From the IMG/VR virus record IMGVR_UViG_3300037193_000759, positions 1 through 25,113 of that record: DNA of 25,113 nucleotides; one strand, 5' to 3'. Origin of the DNA: a virus. Positions 1 to 5,481 of the stretch are shown in pieces; the first letter of the stretch is position 1, and each line of letters begins with the position of its first letter. Made by a program: the position numbers and the translations under genes. The notes beneath the pieces are model-generated. The model was not told the DNA's origin. It made no database searches and worked only from the letters and a program-made list of their open reading frames with translations.

Positions 1-468
1 GCCCGCTCTTTCGACCTGGATGAGGACGAGCGCGGCGAGATCACCATGCTGCTGGAGAAGGCCGCGAAGATCCGCGAGTCTGCGGGCCGGCTGGCTGGGC
101 AGTGGGAGGACCCGATCGAGAAGCACCTCCTCAACGCCACCAGCCTGTCCTCCGCGGCTGGTGGACCGAAGCGGGACGGCGTGCCGGGCCGGAACGTGCT
201 GAACCACACGCCGGAGCAGCGCATGCAGATGGAAGCGCTGCGAGGCTGCCTTGTAGCCATGACGACGACGCTGGGTCGGGACGTGGCGCGGGTGCGGGAG
301 ATGGCAGAGATCATCGGCGGCGGCATGACCGAGACGCGGCTCGGCAAGCTCCTGCGCGACGCGGGGGCTGGCGGCACCGTCAAGGTCGACATCGAGGGCG
401 TGGGCCGTGTGAACGGCTACCAGAAGGCCGACATCGCCGACGCGTTGAGCCTCCTCGAAGGTAACTGA
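1..468 (+). CDS. 3' part of an unidentified protein (5' end outside window)
   Basis: The reading frame is open from base 1 to the TGA at 466-468, giving at least 155 residues; the start lies upstream. The first ATG inside (46) is not a convincing start because the frame continues before it without a stop. The last 60 residues look like a small winged-helix unit: a helical stretch containing MTETRLGKLLRDAG, then short strands and GVGRVNGYQKADIADAL. Similar C-terminal units occur in actinobacterial replication, DUF3631-type and FtsK-like ATPases, so a DNA-processing role is possible but only inferred. No ATPase motif is visible in the part present. Confidence 0.8.
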   Translation, partial: ARSFDLDEDERGEITMLLEKAAKIRESAGRLAGQWEDPIEKHLLNATSLSSAAGGPKRDGVPGRNVLNHTPEQRMQMEALRGCLVAMTTTLGRDVARVREMAEIIGGGMTETRLGKLLRDAGAGGTVKVDIEGVGRVNGYQKADIADALSLLEGN

Positions 469-493
469 ACGGCTCGCAATATGTGAGGTTTGC

Positions 494-641
494 CCCAGAC
501 TGCCACCCGGACAGTGCCCGGAATGCCCCGGACTATCCACCTCGTCAACCCGGACCACACCCGGACGCTGTCCGGACACTGTCCACCCTACGTCCACCCC
601 CGTCCGGGGTGCAGTCCTGGGCAAACCATCCCATGTCCACC
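494..641. repeat. Phased ~11-bp repeat array around a central palindrome
   Basis: Non-coding stretch between the first gene and the gene at 682. Exact CCCGGAC copies start at 506, 527, 549 and 560; near copies at 494 (CCCAGAC) and 517 (CCCGGAA). The palindrome GTCCGGAC sits at 570-577. To its right come copies in the opposite orientation: GTCCACC at 581, 592 and 635, GTCCGGG at 602 and GTCCTGG at 614. Steps are 10-12 bases or multiples of that, so all copies face one side of the helix. Motif centres mirror each other at 10.5, 21.5, 43.5 and 64.5 bases from the palindrome centre. The period is not a multiple of 3, which argues against coding. It could be an operator array, origin iterons or a centromere-like site. 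Confidence 0.65.
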
Positions 642-681
642 TGAACAAACCACCACAAACCCGAAACGGAGAAGATCACCC

Positions 682-1083
682 ATGTCCAAGTGCTGGCAGC
701 CCGGCGACGCCAAGAAGTTCGCCAAGCAGGCCAAACTCAACACCCCCTACTACGTCGTCCGCGACATGGCCACCAACCTGGCCCCCTACGAAGACAAGCG
801 CACCTACAGCGAGATCGTCTTCACCGAACGACGGCCCTTCACCAACACCCCCAGCGCCGGCTCCATGGACGCCGTCCAGTTCTGCCAGAACTACGGCCCC
901 GTCTACGACACCCCGCCCCAGGGCCTCCGCAACCTCGCCGGACCCGCCCCCCAGGTCGCCGGACCCCTCCCGAACGGCTACGAGGGCGTCCTCGACGAAG
1001 CCGAACTCCGCGGCCTCGAGAAGCAGGTCGCCCAGGGTAGCGACCCCCGCAAGCGCCGCCCCCTCGGCGGCTGGCACGTCTGA
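682..1083 (+). CDS. Hypothetical protein, 133 aa
   Basis: I chose the ATG at 682 because ACGGAGAAG, a good ribosome binding site, lies 9-16 bases before it. The frame runs open further upstream to 490, but that extension is the phased repeat array and has no binding site. The protein is 133 residues, hydrophilic, with no membrane segment and no motif I recognise. It has a basic N-terminus (SKCWQPGDAKKFAKQ) and ends in DPRKRRPLGGWHV. It is the first of a run of small same-strand genes, and the upstream array may control it. Function unknown. Confidence 0.75.
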   Translation: MSKCWQPGDAKKFAKQAKLNTPYYVVRDMATNLAPYEDKRTYSEIVFTERRPFTNTPSAGSMDAVQFCQNYGPVYDTPPQGLRNLAGPAPQVAGPLPNGYEGVLDEAELRGLEKQVAQGSDPRKRRPLGGWHV

Positions 1084-1086
1084 CCC

Positions 1087-1281
1087 ATGTCTGACTACGC
1101 GGCCCTGTATCAGCAGGCTGCGCGTGATGCGGATGTCGACCGAGCCCGCGCAGTCGTCGATTCGGCTCGGCGCGCCGCCAACGGCGGCCTGATGACCCCC
1201 TACGAGATCGCGGAGTTTTTCGACGCCGTCGAGGAGCTACCAATGCTCTCCCTGCTCGACGTCGTCACCAGCCGCGGCTGA
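1087..1281 (+). CDS. Small hypothetical protein, 64 aa
   Basis: ATG at 1087, only 3 bases after the preceding stop, so probably translated by coupling. The product is a small acidic, mostly helical protein with no known motif. The C-terminal half (TPYEIAEFFDAVEELPMLSL) suggests an amphipathic helix that could mediate an interaction. It belongs to the block of small accessory genes. Function unknown. Confidence 0.6.
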   Translation: MSDYAALYQQAARDADVDRARAVVDSARRAANGGLMTPYEIAEFFDAVEELPMLSLLDVVTSRG

Positions 1282-1303
1282 CAACCGATTGAAAGGACAC
1301 GAC

Positions 1304-1480
1304 ATGAACCAGCAGCAGGCCGTAGAGGAAGCCGCCCGCGAGGTGATCGCGCACGGCGGCCCGGACTGCCTCACCGACCCGAAACAGGTCATGCGCGCGG
1401 TAGGCCGCGCCTACGACCTCGGCGCGACCGCGGAAGACATCAAGGCCGAGATGCGCCGCCAGCGCGGCGAAGAGCAGTAG
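1304..1480 (+). CDS. Small hypothetical protein, 58 aa
   Basis: A TTG at 1289 opens the frame, but the ATG at 1304 is preferred because GAAAGGA (1291-1297) lies about 6 bases before it. The 58-residue product begins MNQQQAVEEAAREVIAHGG and ends in a charged helix (AEDIKAEMRRQRGEEQ). It is helical and soluble, with no recognised family. It lies in the same small-gene block, 22 bases after the previous stop. Confidence 0.65.
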   Translation: MNQQQAVEEAAREVIAHGGPDCLTDPKQVMRAVGRAYDLGATAEDIKAEMRRQRGEEQ

Positions 1481-1520
1481 CCGGACTCCACCTCCACCCC
1501 GACAGACCGAGGAGAAACCG

Positions 1521-1742
1521 ATGACGCAAAACCGAACGCCGAAGATCGGCATGCGCCTCGCTGATCCCGGCATCGCCTCCGACAACTACGGCATCACCTG
1601 CTGCGGCAGCAGCGGATGCGGCGGTGACGAGCCCATGCGCAGGGCCAGCGCCGGCGCCCTCGTCTGCCCCCACTGCGACTGCGTCGTCGCCTACGACAAC
1701 TTGACCATCACCGGCATCAGCCGCTGCAAGCACTGCCGATAG
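1521..1742 (+). CDS. Small zinc-ribbon-like protein, 73 aa
   Basis: ATG at 1521 follows GAGGAGA (about 1509-1515). The 73-residue product has eight cysteines, at 27, 28, 33, 49, 52, 54, 69 and 72. The pairs CPHC (49-52) and CKHC (69-72) form a typical four-cysteine zinc-ribbon arrangement; the role of the CCGSSGC cluster further up is unclear. Such small proteins in phages often bind nucleic acid or a host protein, but nothing here shows the target. The gene is followed closely by the repeat/hairpin at 1750-1788. Confidence 0.75.
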   Translation: MTQNRTPKIGMRLADPGIASDNYGITCCGSSGCGGDEPMRRASAGALVCPHCDCVVAYDNLTITGISRCKHCR

Positions 1743-1749
1743 CCAAGCC

Positions 1750-1788
1750 GGGGCGCCCCTTCAGCCTGCCAGCACACAGGGGCGCCCC
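1750..1788. terminator. Inverted/direct repeat GGGGCGCCCC, possible terminator
   Basis: GGGGCGCCCC occurs at 1750-1759 and again at 1779-1788. As each copy is its own reverse complement, the two can pair into a 10-bp GC stem with a 19-base loop. No T-run follows, so it may be a weak, non-canonical terminator or a protein-binding repeat. It sits in the 86-base gap after the zinc-ribbon gene. Confidence 0.4.
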
Positions 1789-1800
1789 TTCCACCCACCA

Positions 1801-1812
1801 CGCGCATGCGCG
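1801..1812. repeat. 12-bp perfect palindrome
   Basis: CGCGCATGCGCG reads the same on both strands. It lies 17 bases before the next ATG (1829), just before a weak ribosome binding site (AGAAGG at 1814-1819). It could be an operator or affect translation of the next gene; there is no further evidence. Confidence 0.3.
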
Positions 1813-1828
1813 CAGAAGGCACCCCAAC

Positions 1829-2323
1829 ATGACCACGACCCGCGCACCAGCAGCAAGCCCACCCAAGACCGCCACGAAGCCGCTCACCTTCGACCAGCGC
1901 CTCGCCCTCGCCGCCCTCGCCGTCGACGCCCGCATCAACACCCAGCCCCTCAACCTCGCCGACGTCATCCGGCTGCCCGAGGCGGCCCCGCTCCCACTCA
2001 CCCCCACCGCTGCACCCTGCCCGTACAACACGCCTATCGCCGGGCTACTCCACCAGGCCCGGCAGCGGCTCGAACAGGACGGCTGGTGCAGGGGCCAACT
2101 CCGAGACGAACAAGGCGCCATGTGCCTCATCGGAGCCATCCGCACCGAAGCCAGCACCCGAGCCGACGCCGACGACGCCTGCGTGCTGCTCCTCGAAGCC
2201 ATCCGCCGGGACTTCCCCGACGCAGCAACCGTGCCCTCATTCAACGACGCCTGGCAGAACCCCCGACAACCCGCGCGCTACCTCGAACGCGCCGCTGAAC
2301 TCGCCCACGCCCGCAGCCTGTAA
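1829..2323 (+). CDS. DUF6197-like protein, 164 aa
   Basis: ATG at 1829. Residues 1-20 are a low-complexity Thr/Ala/Pro stretch. Residues 68-104 carry the segment that suggests the family: a helix (IAGLLHQARQRLEQDGW), then GWCRGQLRDEQGAMCLIGAI, where a Trp-Cys/Gly turn is followed by a CL(I/L)GA motif. This pattern recurs in DUF6197 proteins of actinobacteria and their phages, whose function is unknown. The C-terminal part contains FNDAWQNPRQPARYLERAAELA, also typical of that family's end. The family call is from memory of the motif and should be checked with a profile search. Confidence 0.75.
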   Translation: MTTTRAPAASPPKTATKPLTFDQRLALAALAVDARINTQPLNLADVIRLPEAAPLPLTPTAAPCPYNTPIAGLLHQARQRLEQDGWCRGQLRDEQGAMCLIGAIRTEASTRADADDACVLLLEAIRRDFPDAATVPSFNDAWQNPRQPARYLERAAELAHARSL

Positions 2324-2346
2324 CCCGCCCGAAAGGACAATCCGCC

Positions 2347-2499
2347 TTGGGTATCAGCATCAGCCACGGAGTCCCCTCCACCCGATCCGCCCTCACCATC
2401 AGCAACCTCGGCCACCAGCACGGCGGCGCCGCCCACGTCGACCAAACCGCCCACATCACGGCCATCGCGATCGCCGCGCTCGGCGTCGCCGCTGGCTGA
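2347..2499 (+). CDS. Small hypothetical protein, 50 aa, TTG start
   Basis: A TTG at 2347 is preceded by GAAAGGA (2331-2337) at a normal 9-base spacing, and the frame stays open for 50 residues to TGA at 2497-2499. The product is rich in Ala, His and Ile, with a hydrophobic C-terminal third (HITAIAIAALGVAAG) that could be a short membrane-interacting helix. The same GAAAGGA box precedes the gene at 1304, which supports translation. No family recognised; the low-information sequence keeps confidence modest. Confidence 0.5.
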   Translation: MGISISHGVPSTRSALTISNLGHQHGGAAHVDQTAHITAIAIAALGVAAG

Positions 2500-2532
2500 C
2501 TACGCGACAGCTGTGCCATGAGGGAGAAGCCG

Positions 2533-2943
2533 ATGTCTGATCCGATCTACGACGAAGCCCAAGGGCTGGCCAGCCAGTTGGGTGACCGGCTGAGCCAGTC
2601 GATCCTTCAGCGGCGACTGCGCCTTGGATACCGGCAGGCCCGGCAACTCATGGACCAGCTAGAAGCCGAAGGCCACATCGGCTCGCGCGAGCACGAGCGC
2701 CAAGCCCTCCTCAATCGCGCGTTGGGCGCCTACACACAGGCCCTGGCCGGGTGCGCCGTCTACGAGAACTCGGAACACTACTCCGCCACGAGCCGCATCA
2801 GCCTCCACGGCTGGGGCGGCCACCAGGACGCCGCCCAAGTCGCCCGCGATGCCCGTGAAGCTGCCGTGTTCTACGGCGCTACCGCCGACCAACTGCAGGC
2901 TGCCGCGTTGCTTGCGCTCGAAGACCCGCCAGCCAACCCTTGA
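2533..2943 (+). CDS. FtsK-gamma-like winged-helix DNA-binding protein, 136 aa
   Basis: An ATG at 2518 is also in frame, but AGGGAGAAG (2521-2529) fits the ATG at 2533 better. Residues 5-50 closely resemble the gamma domain of FtsK/SpoIIIE translocases: an initial helix (YDEAQGLASQLG), then SILQRRLRLGYRQARQLMDQ and LEAEGHIG. The S-LQR-(L/F)RIGY-RA-R-(L/I)-(M/V)-QLE--G pattern is the hallmark of that winged helix, which reads short oriented DNA sequences (KOPS/SRS) to direct the motor. There is no motor domain here. Residues 51-136 are helical and unrecognised. A stand-alone gamma domain could bind oriented sites in phage or host DNA, or act as a simple regulator. Confidence 0.8.
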   Translation: MSDPIYDEAQGLASQLGDRLSQSILQRRLRLGYRQARQLMDQLEAEGHIGSREHERQALLNRALGAYTQALAGCAVYENSEHYSATSRISLHGWGGHQDAAQVARDAREAAVFYGATADQLQAAALLALEDPPANP

Positions 2944-2955
2944 CCGTTCAGTGTC

Positions 2956-2984
2956 TTGCTTGACCTGGCGATCACCGCTATGTC
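2956..2984 (+). promoter_or_regulatory. Possible promoter before the late region
   Basis: TTGCTT (2956-2961) and TATGTC (2979-2984) are separated by 17 bases, an acceptable sigma-70-type arrangement for Streptomyces. An overlapping TTGACC (2960-2965) is a better -35 box but leaves only 13 bases. The sequence lies in the 131-base gap after the gene ending at 2943, where the local GC content falls, and is followed by a short leader and a terminator. Confidence 0.35.
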
Positions 2985-3025
2985 ACAGTGCCCTCAGGGC
3001 AGGACACGTGTGCCCGCAAACCTCT

Positions 3026-3054
3026 AGGCCCCCAGCTGCTGCCGGGGGCCTTTT
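3026..3054 (+). terminator. Rho-independent terminator
   Basis: AGGCCCCC (3026-3033) pairs perfectly with GGGGGCCT (3044-3051) across a 10-base loop and is followed by a run of T (3051-3054). It ends transcripts of the small-gene block, or an RNA begun at the promoter-like sequence just upstream, about 35-65 bases long. It also rules out starts before 3055 for the next gene, although that frame is open upstream. Confidence 0.75.
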
Positions 3055-3074
3055 GCATGCCCGGGGGAGGCCGC

Positions 3075-3317
3075 ATGGACGTCACCGAGCTGTACCCCAA
3101 CGACCTCGTCTACGAGCACGAAGCCACCGAAGCCACAGGGGTTCCCGGCCCGGTCATCCGGCAGTGGGCCAGGCGCGGGAAGATCCAGCGCTTCCAGGGC
3201 AACGGCCAACTCTCCGGGCAAGGCCACGAGTACAAAACCATGTACGCCCTCCCCGAGATCGAAGCCCGAGCCGCGACCTATCGGCCCATGCCGCAACGGG
3301 CGCGGCGGGCGGCGTGA
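3075..3317 (+). CDS. MerR/excisionase-type helix-turn-helix protein, 80 aa
   Basis: I chose the ATG at 3075, which follows GGGGGAGG (3063-3070) at 4 bases. The open frame before it would run through the terminator at 3026-3054. Residues 8-36 (PNDLVYEHEATEATGVPGPV then IRQWARRGKI) form a helix-turn-helix of the MerR/Xis kind, where a Trp-Ala-Arg-Arg-Gly step leads into a wing. The wing region (37-57) includes GHEYKTMYAL, and EIEARA begins the last helix. Such proteins bind DNA and in phages act as regulators or accessory factors for packaging or excision. As the first gene of the late region it may be a late regulator, but that is inference. Confidence 0.8.
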   Translation: MDVTELYPNDLVYEHEATEATGVPGPVIRQWARRGKIQRFQGNGQLSGQGHEYKTMYALPEIEARAATYRPMPQRARRAA

Positions 3318-3586
3318 GAAGGCCCAGCGTGCCCGGTCGGATATTCCGCTTCGAGGTTCCCGTCGATGACCGCTGGCACGAGATCACCGGCTGTAGCACT
3401 CCACTGCATGTCGGCTGCCGGGACCCGCGCGTCGTCGAGTTCTGGGCGTGGCAGCGCGACGACCTGCCGGCCCGGCACCTCCGCGTCTACGGCACCGGCC
3501 ATCCGATCCCCGACGGCACCCACTACCGCGGCACCGCCACAGCGCCAGGTGGAGGACTGATCTGGCATCTGGTGGAAATGCCGTAG
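3314..3586 (+). CDS. DUF7352-like hypothetical protein, 90 aa
   Basis: The GTG at 3314 overlaps the previous TGA by 4 bases (GTGA), the usual coupling in this window; the GTG at 3329 is an alternative. The product has a beta-rich pattern: FRFEVPVDDRWHEI, then LHVGCRDPRVVEFWAW, then LRVYGTGHPIPDGTHYRG and a final LIWHLVEMP. The VPVDD-WHEI start and the VYGTG-P-P--GT---LIWHL end match what I recall of DUF7352 proteins, a small family of unknown function in Streptomyces and their phages. It sits between a DNA-binding protein and a fibre-like protein. Confidence 0.75.
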   Translation: MRRPSVPGRIFRFEVPVDDRWHEITGCSTPLHVGCRDPRVVEFWAWQRDDLPARHLRVYGTGHPIPDGTHYRGTATAPGGGLIWHLVEMP

Positions 3587-3595
3587 CCGGTAGCC

Positions 3596-3635
3596 GTCCC
3601 GTCGCCCGCCGATCCCCCGCCACGGGCGACGGGAC
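3596..3635. terminator. 13-bp perfect inverted repeat before the fibre gene
   Basis: GTCCCGTCGCCCG (3596-3608) pairs perfectly with CGGGCGACGGGAC (3623-3635), loop 14 bases. There is no T-run. It lies between the DUF7352-like gene and the ribosome binding site (3642-3649) of the fibre-like gene. It could be a T-less terminator, an RNA-stabilising hairpin or a translational control element. Confidence 0.5.
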
Positions 3636-3654
3636 CCCACCGGAGGAGGTGCCT

Positions 3655-4710
3655 GTGCCGTTCCCCGTAGGCGCCTCCACCATCACGGTCACCGGAACAT
3701 TCCCCGTCCCCGTTGCCGGGACAGCACGAGCCGGCTCGGTCGTATTCACGCCGTCCACAGTGCTGGTCGACTCCACGCAGAAGGCCATCTACAGCGGCGC
3801 AGGCAGCGTCACCCTCGACGCCGGCGGCCAATTCACCACCACGCTGCTGTGCACCGATGACATCGACGTACAACCCGCAGGGTGGCGGTGGCGAGTCGAC
3901 GAACAGCCAACCGGCGGCCAGCGACGCACCTACTGGGTGGCCCTGCCGTCCACCCTCGGCGCCACCGTCGACCTGTCCCAACTCGCCCCAGTCTCCGAAC
4001 CTGGCGGCAGCGGACAGTCCACGCCGCCGACCGGGCCGGCCGGTGGTGCACTCACCGGCACCTACCCCAACCCGCAACTGTCGACGGCGACGATCGCATC
4101 CTTCGCCGCATCGAACGACTCGCGACTGTCCGATGCACGCACCCCGACCGCCCACGCCGCCAGCCACGCCGCGAACGGCACTGACCCGGTCGCCCTCACT
4201 CAAGCCCAAATCACCGGACTCGCCGCCGCCCTCGCCGCCCTCGCACCACTGGCCGGAGCCACCTTCACCGGTGTCGTCACCATCAACGGCACCGACTTCG
4301 TCATCCTCGGCACCAACAAGGGATTCCGCTTCCGCCCCACCGGCAGCGCCCTCGACCTCGAAGCGGCAGGCGCCGACTTCCTGATCTCCAACTGGTCCGG
4401 AACCTCAGTCGGCGCCGGTACACAACGCTCGTACTTCCGGCTCAGCGCGGACGCGCAGAACATCCAGGCCGCCGGACGGTTCGAATCAGTGGCCGCCCTC
4501 TACGGGGCCGCCGTCCACACGCTCGACCCCACAACCGGCATCGCCTCACTCGGCGCGAAGAACGGCCTGACGAACATCCGTCTCGCTGGATTCAAGAACA
4601 GCGCCGGCGCCCCCACCACCGGCACATGGGCGGCCGGAGACGTCGTCCTCGACTCCACAGGCGCCTGGCACCTGTGCACGGCAAGCGGCGAGCCCGGCAT
4701 CTGGACCTGA
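3655..4710 (+). CDS. Tail-fibre-like structural protein, 351 aa
   Basis: The GTG at 3655 lies 5 bases after GGAGGAGG (3642-3649); the GTG at 3649 overlaps that box. Residues 1-110 form a beta-rich N-terminal domain (TITVTGTFPVPVAGTARAGS and on to WRWRVDEQ, YWVALPS), similar to N-termini of actinophage minor tail proteins. A Gly/Pro/Ser linker follows (SGQSTPPTGPAGG, LTGTYPNPQLS). Next come short fibre-type segments such as SNDSRLSDARTPTAHAASHA and LAPLAGATFTGVVTINGTDF, common in trimeric tail fibres. The C-terminus (TGTWAAGDVVLDSTGAWHLC) resembles ends of other phage fibres. It probably binds the host surface as part of the tail tip. Its place before the terminase, far from the tail genes, is unusual. 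Confidence 0.8.
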   Translation: MPFPVGASTITVTGTFPVPVAGTARAGSVVFTPSTVLVDSTQKAIYSGAGSVTLDAGGQFTTTLLCTDDIDVQPAGWRWRVDEQPTGGQRRTYWVALPSTLGATVDLSQLAPVSEPGGSGQSTPPTGPAGGALTGTYPNPQLSTATIASFAASNDSRLSDARTPTAHAASHAANGTDPVALTQAQITGLAAALAALAPLAGATFTGVVTINGTDFVILGTNKGFRFRPTGSALDLEAAGADFLISNWSGTSVGAGTQRSYFRLSADAQNIQAAGRFESVAALYGAAVHTLDPTTGIASLGAKNGLTNIRLAGFKNSAGAPTTGTWAAGDVVLDSTGAWHLCTASGEPGIWT

Positions 4711-4716
4711 AGTTGC

Positions 4717-5073
4717 TCAGCAGAGCGTGAGGCCGTAGTCCAGGACCTCGCTGATGTTCACCTTCGGGCCGCCGTCCAACGCCGGGTTGTCCAGCCAGAT
4801 CGGATCGACCTCCGGATATCCGGCCCCGGTCGCCGTGCCGTTCACCCCGTACTCTGTCCCGCCGGCCTCGAAGGTCACCGCGCCCTGCTCGCAGCGCAGG
4901 ACCCCCGAGCCCACGCTGAACGGCCACACCTCGAAGTCTGCCGCCGCCACCGTGTCCGTCGAGCCGGACGACGGGTCACCCTCGGCCACTGCCTCATATA
5001 CCCCGAGGCCCACAATCGCCGCCAGCACCACGAGCGCTGGCGCCCACCGCTTCCGTCTCGGCGTGAATCCCAT
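4717..5073 (-). CDS. Membrane-anchored DUF2511-like protein, 118 aa
   Basis: This is the only convincing reverse-strand gene. Its ATG is the complement of 5071-5073 and is preceded on its own strand by GAGGGGGG. Residues 1-10 are basic (MGFTPRRKRW) and 11-28 are hydrophobic (APALVVLAAIVGLGVYEA), giving a signal anchor or signal peptide. The outside part holds WPFSVGSGVLRCEQGAVTFE, YGVNGTA, GYPEVDPIW and a final LDYGLTLC. This matches DUF2511 proteins, which are exported and of unknown function; Cys61 and Cys118 could form a disulfide. It converges on the fibre gene (6-base gap) and diverges from the HNH gene. This layout is typical of a moron, a gene expressed on its own in a lysogen, perhaps changing the host surface. 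Confidence 0.8.
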   Translation of the reverse strand: MGFTPRRKRWAPALVVLAAIVGLGVYEAVAEGDPSSGSTDTVAAADFEVWPFSVGSGVLRCEQGAVTFEAGGTEYGVNGTATGAGYPEVDPIWLDNPALDGGPKVNISEVLDYGLTLC

Positions 5074-5124
5074 GCCGACCCCCCTCAGTTCAAGCCGCCG
5101 ACACGGTACCGGGCGGGAGGCGCG

Positions 5125-5481
5125 ATGGGCAGGCGATCCGGCTGGCGAGTGTGCTCAACCCCCGGCTGCCCCGAGTACACGCAGGGCGGGCGATGCGACG
5201 GCTGCAGGGCCAGAGCGGAGAATCAGCGCGGCACCGCGCGGCAACGCGGCTACGGGCGCGAGCACGAGACCAGGTTCCGGCCCGCAGTCCTCGCCCGCGA
5301 TCCGATCTGCGTGGTGTGCAGGCAGCGGCCCAGCGCCCACGCCGACCACCACCCCCACAGCCGGCGGGAACTCGTCGAGCAAGGCCTCGACCCCAACGAC
5401 CCCAAGTACGGGCGCGGCCTGTGCCATCCGTGCCACAGCAGCGAGACCGCCAAGCATCAGCCGGGAGGATGGAACCAGTGA
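5125..5481 (+). CDS. HNH endonuclease, 118 aa
   Basis: ATG at 5125 after GGGAGG (5114-5119). The N-terminal part carries extra cysteines (10, 15, 24, 27) that may bind zinc. The HNH core follows: CVVC (62-65), ADHHPHSRRELVEQG (73-87), DPNDPKYGRG and LCHPCHSSETAK (99-110). The DHH, Asn and Cys/His pairs fit a zinc-supported HNH nuclease that nicks or cuts DNA. In many phages, such as HK97, an HNH protein next to the terminase is needed for DNA packaging and stimulates terminase cutting at the cos site. The position here, just before the terminase genes, supports that role. Confidence 0.9.
   Translation: MGRRSGWRVCSTPGCPEYTQGGRCDGCRARAENQRGTARQRGYGREHETRFRPAVLARDPICVVCRQRPSAHADHHPHSRRELVEQGLDPNDPKYGRGLCHPCHSSETAKHQPGGWNQ

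Noticed and set aside
494-641. CRISPR array reading of the short repeats
   Set aside because: Repeats are only 7 bases with about 4-base spacers; no CRISPR structure and no cas genes.
490-681. Upstream extension of the gene at 682
   Set aside because: It is made of the phased CCCGGAC repeats, gives Pro/Thr-rich filler, and has no ribosome binding site, while 682 has one.
2988-3074. Upstream extension of the helix-turn-helix gene to 2988
   Set aside because: It would run through the terminator at 3026-3054; the ATG at 3075 has a good ribosome binding site and begins the domain.
2849-3313. Forward open frame before the DUF7352-like gene
   Set aside because: Overlaps two real genes and the terminator; only the part after the GTG at 3314 has sensible composition.
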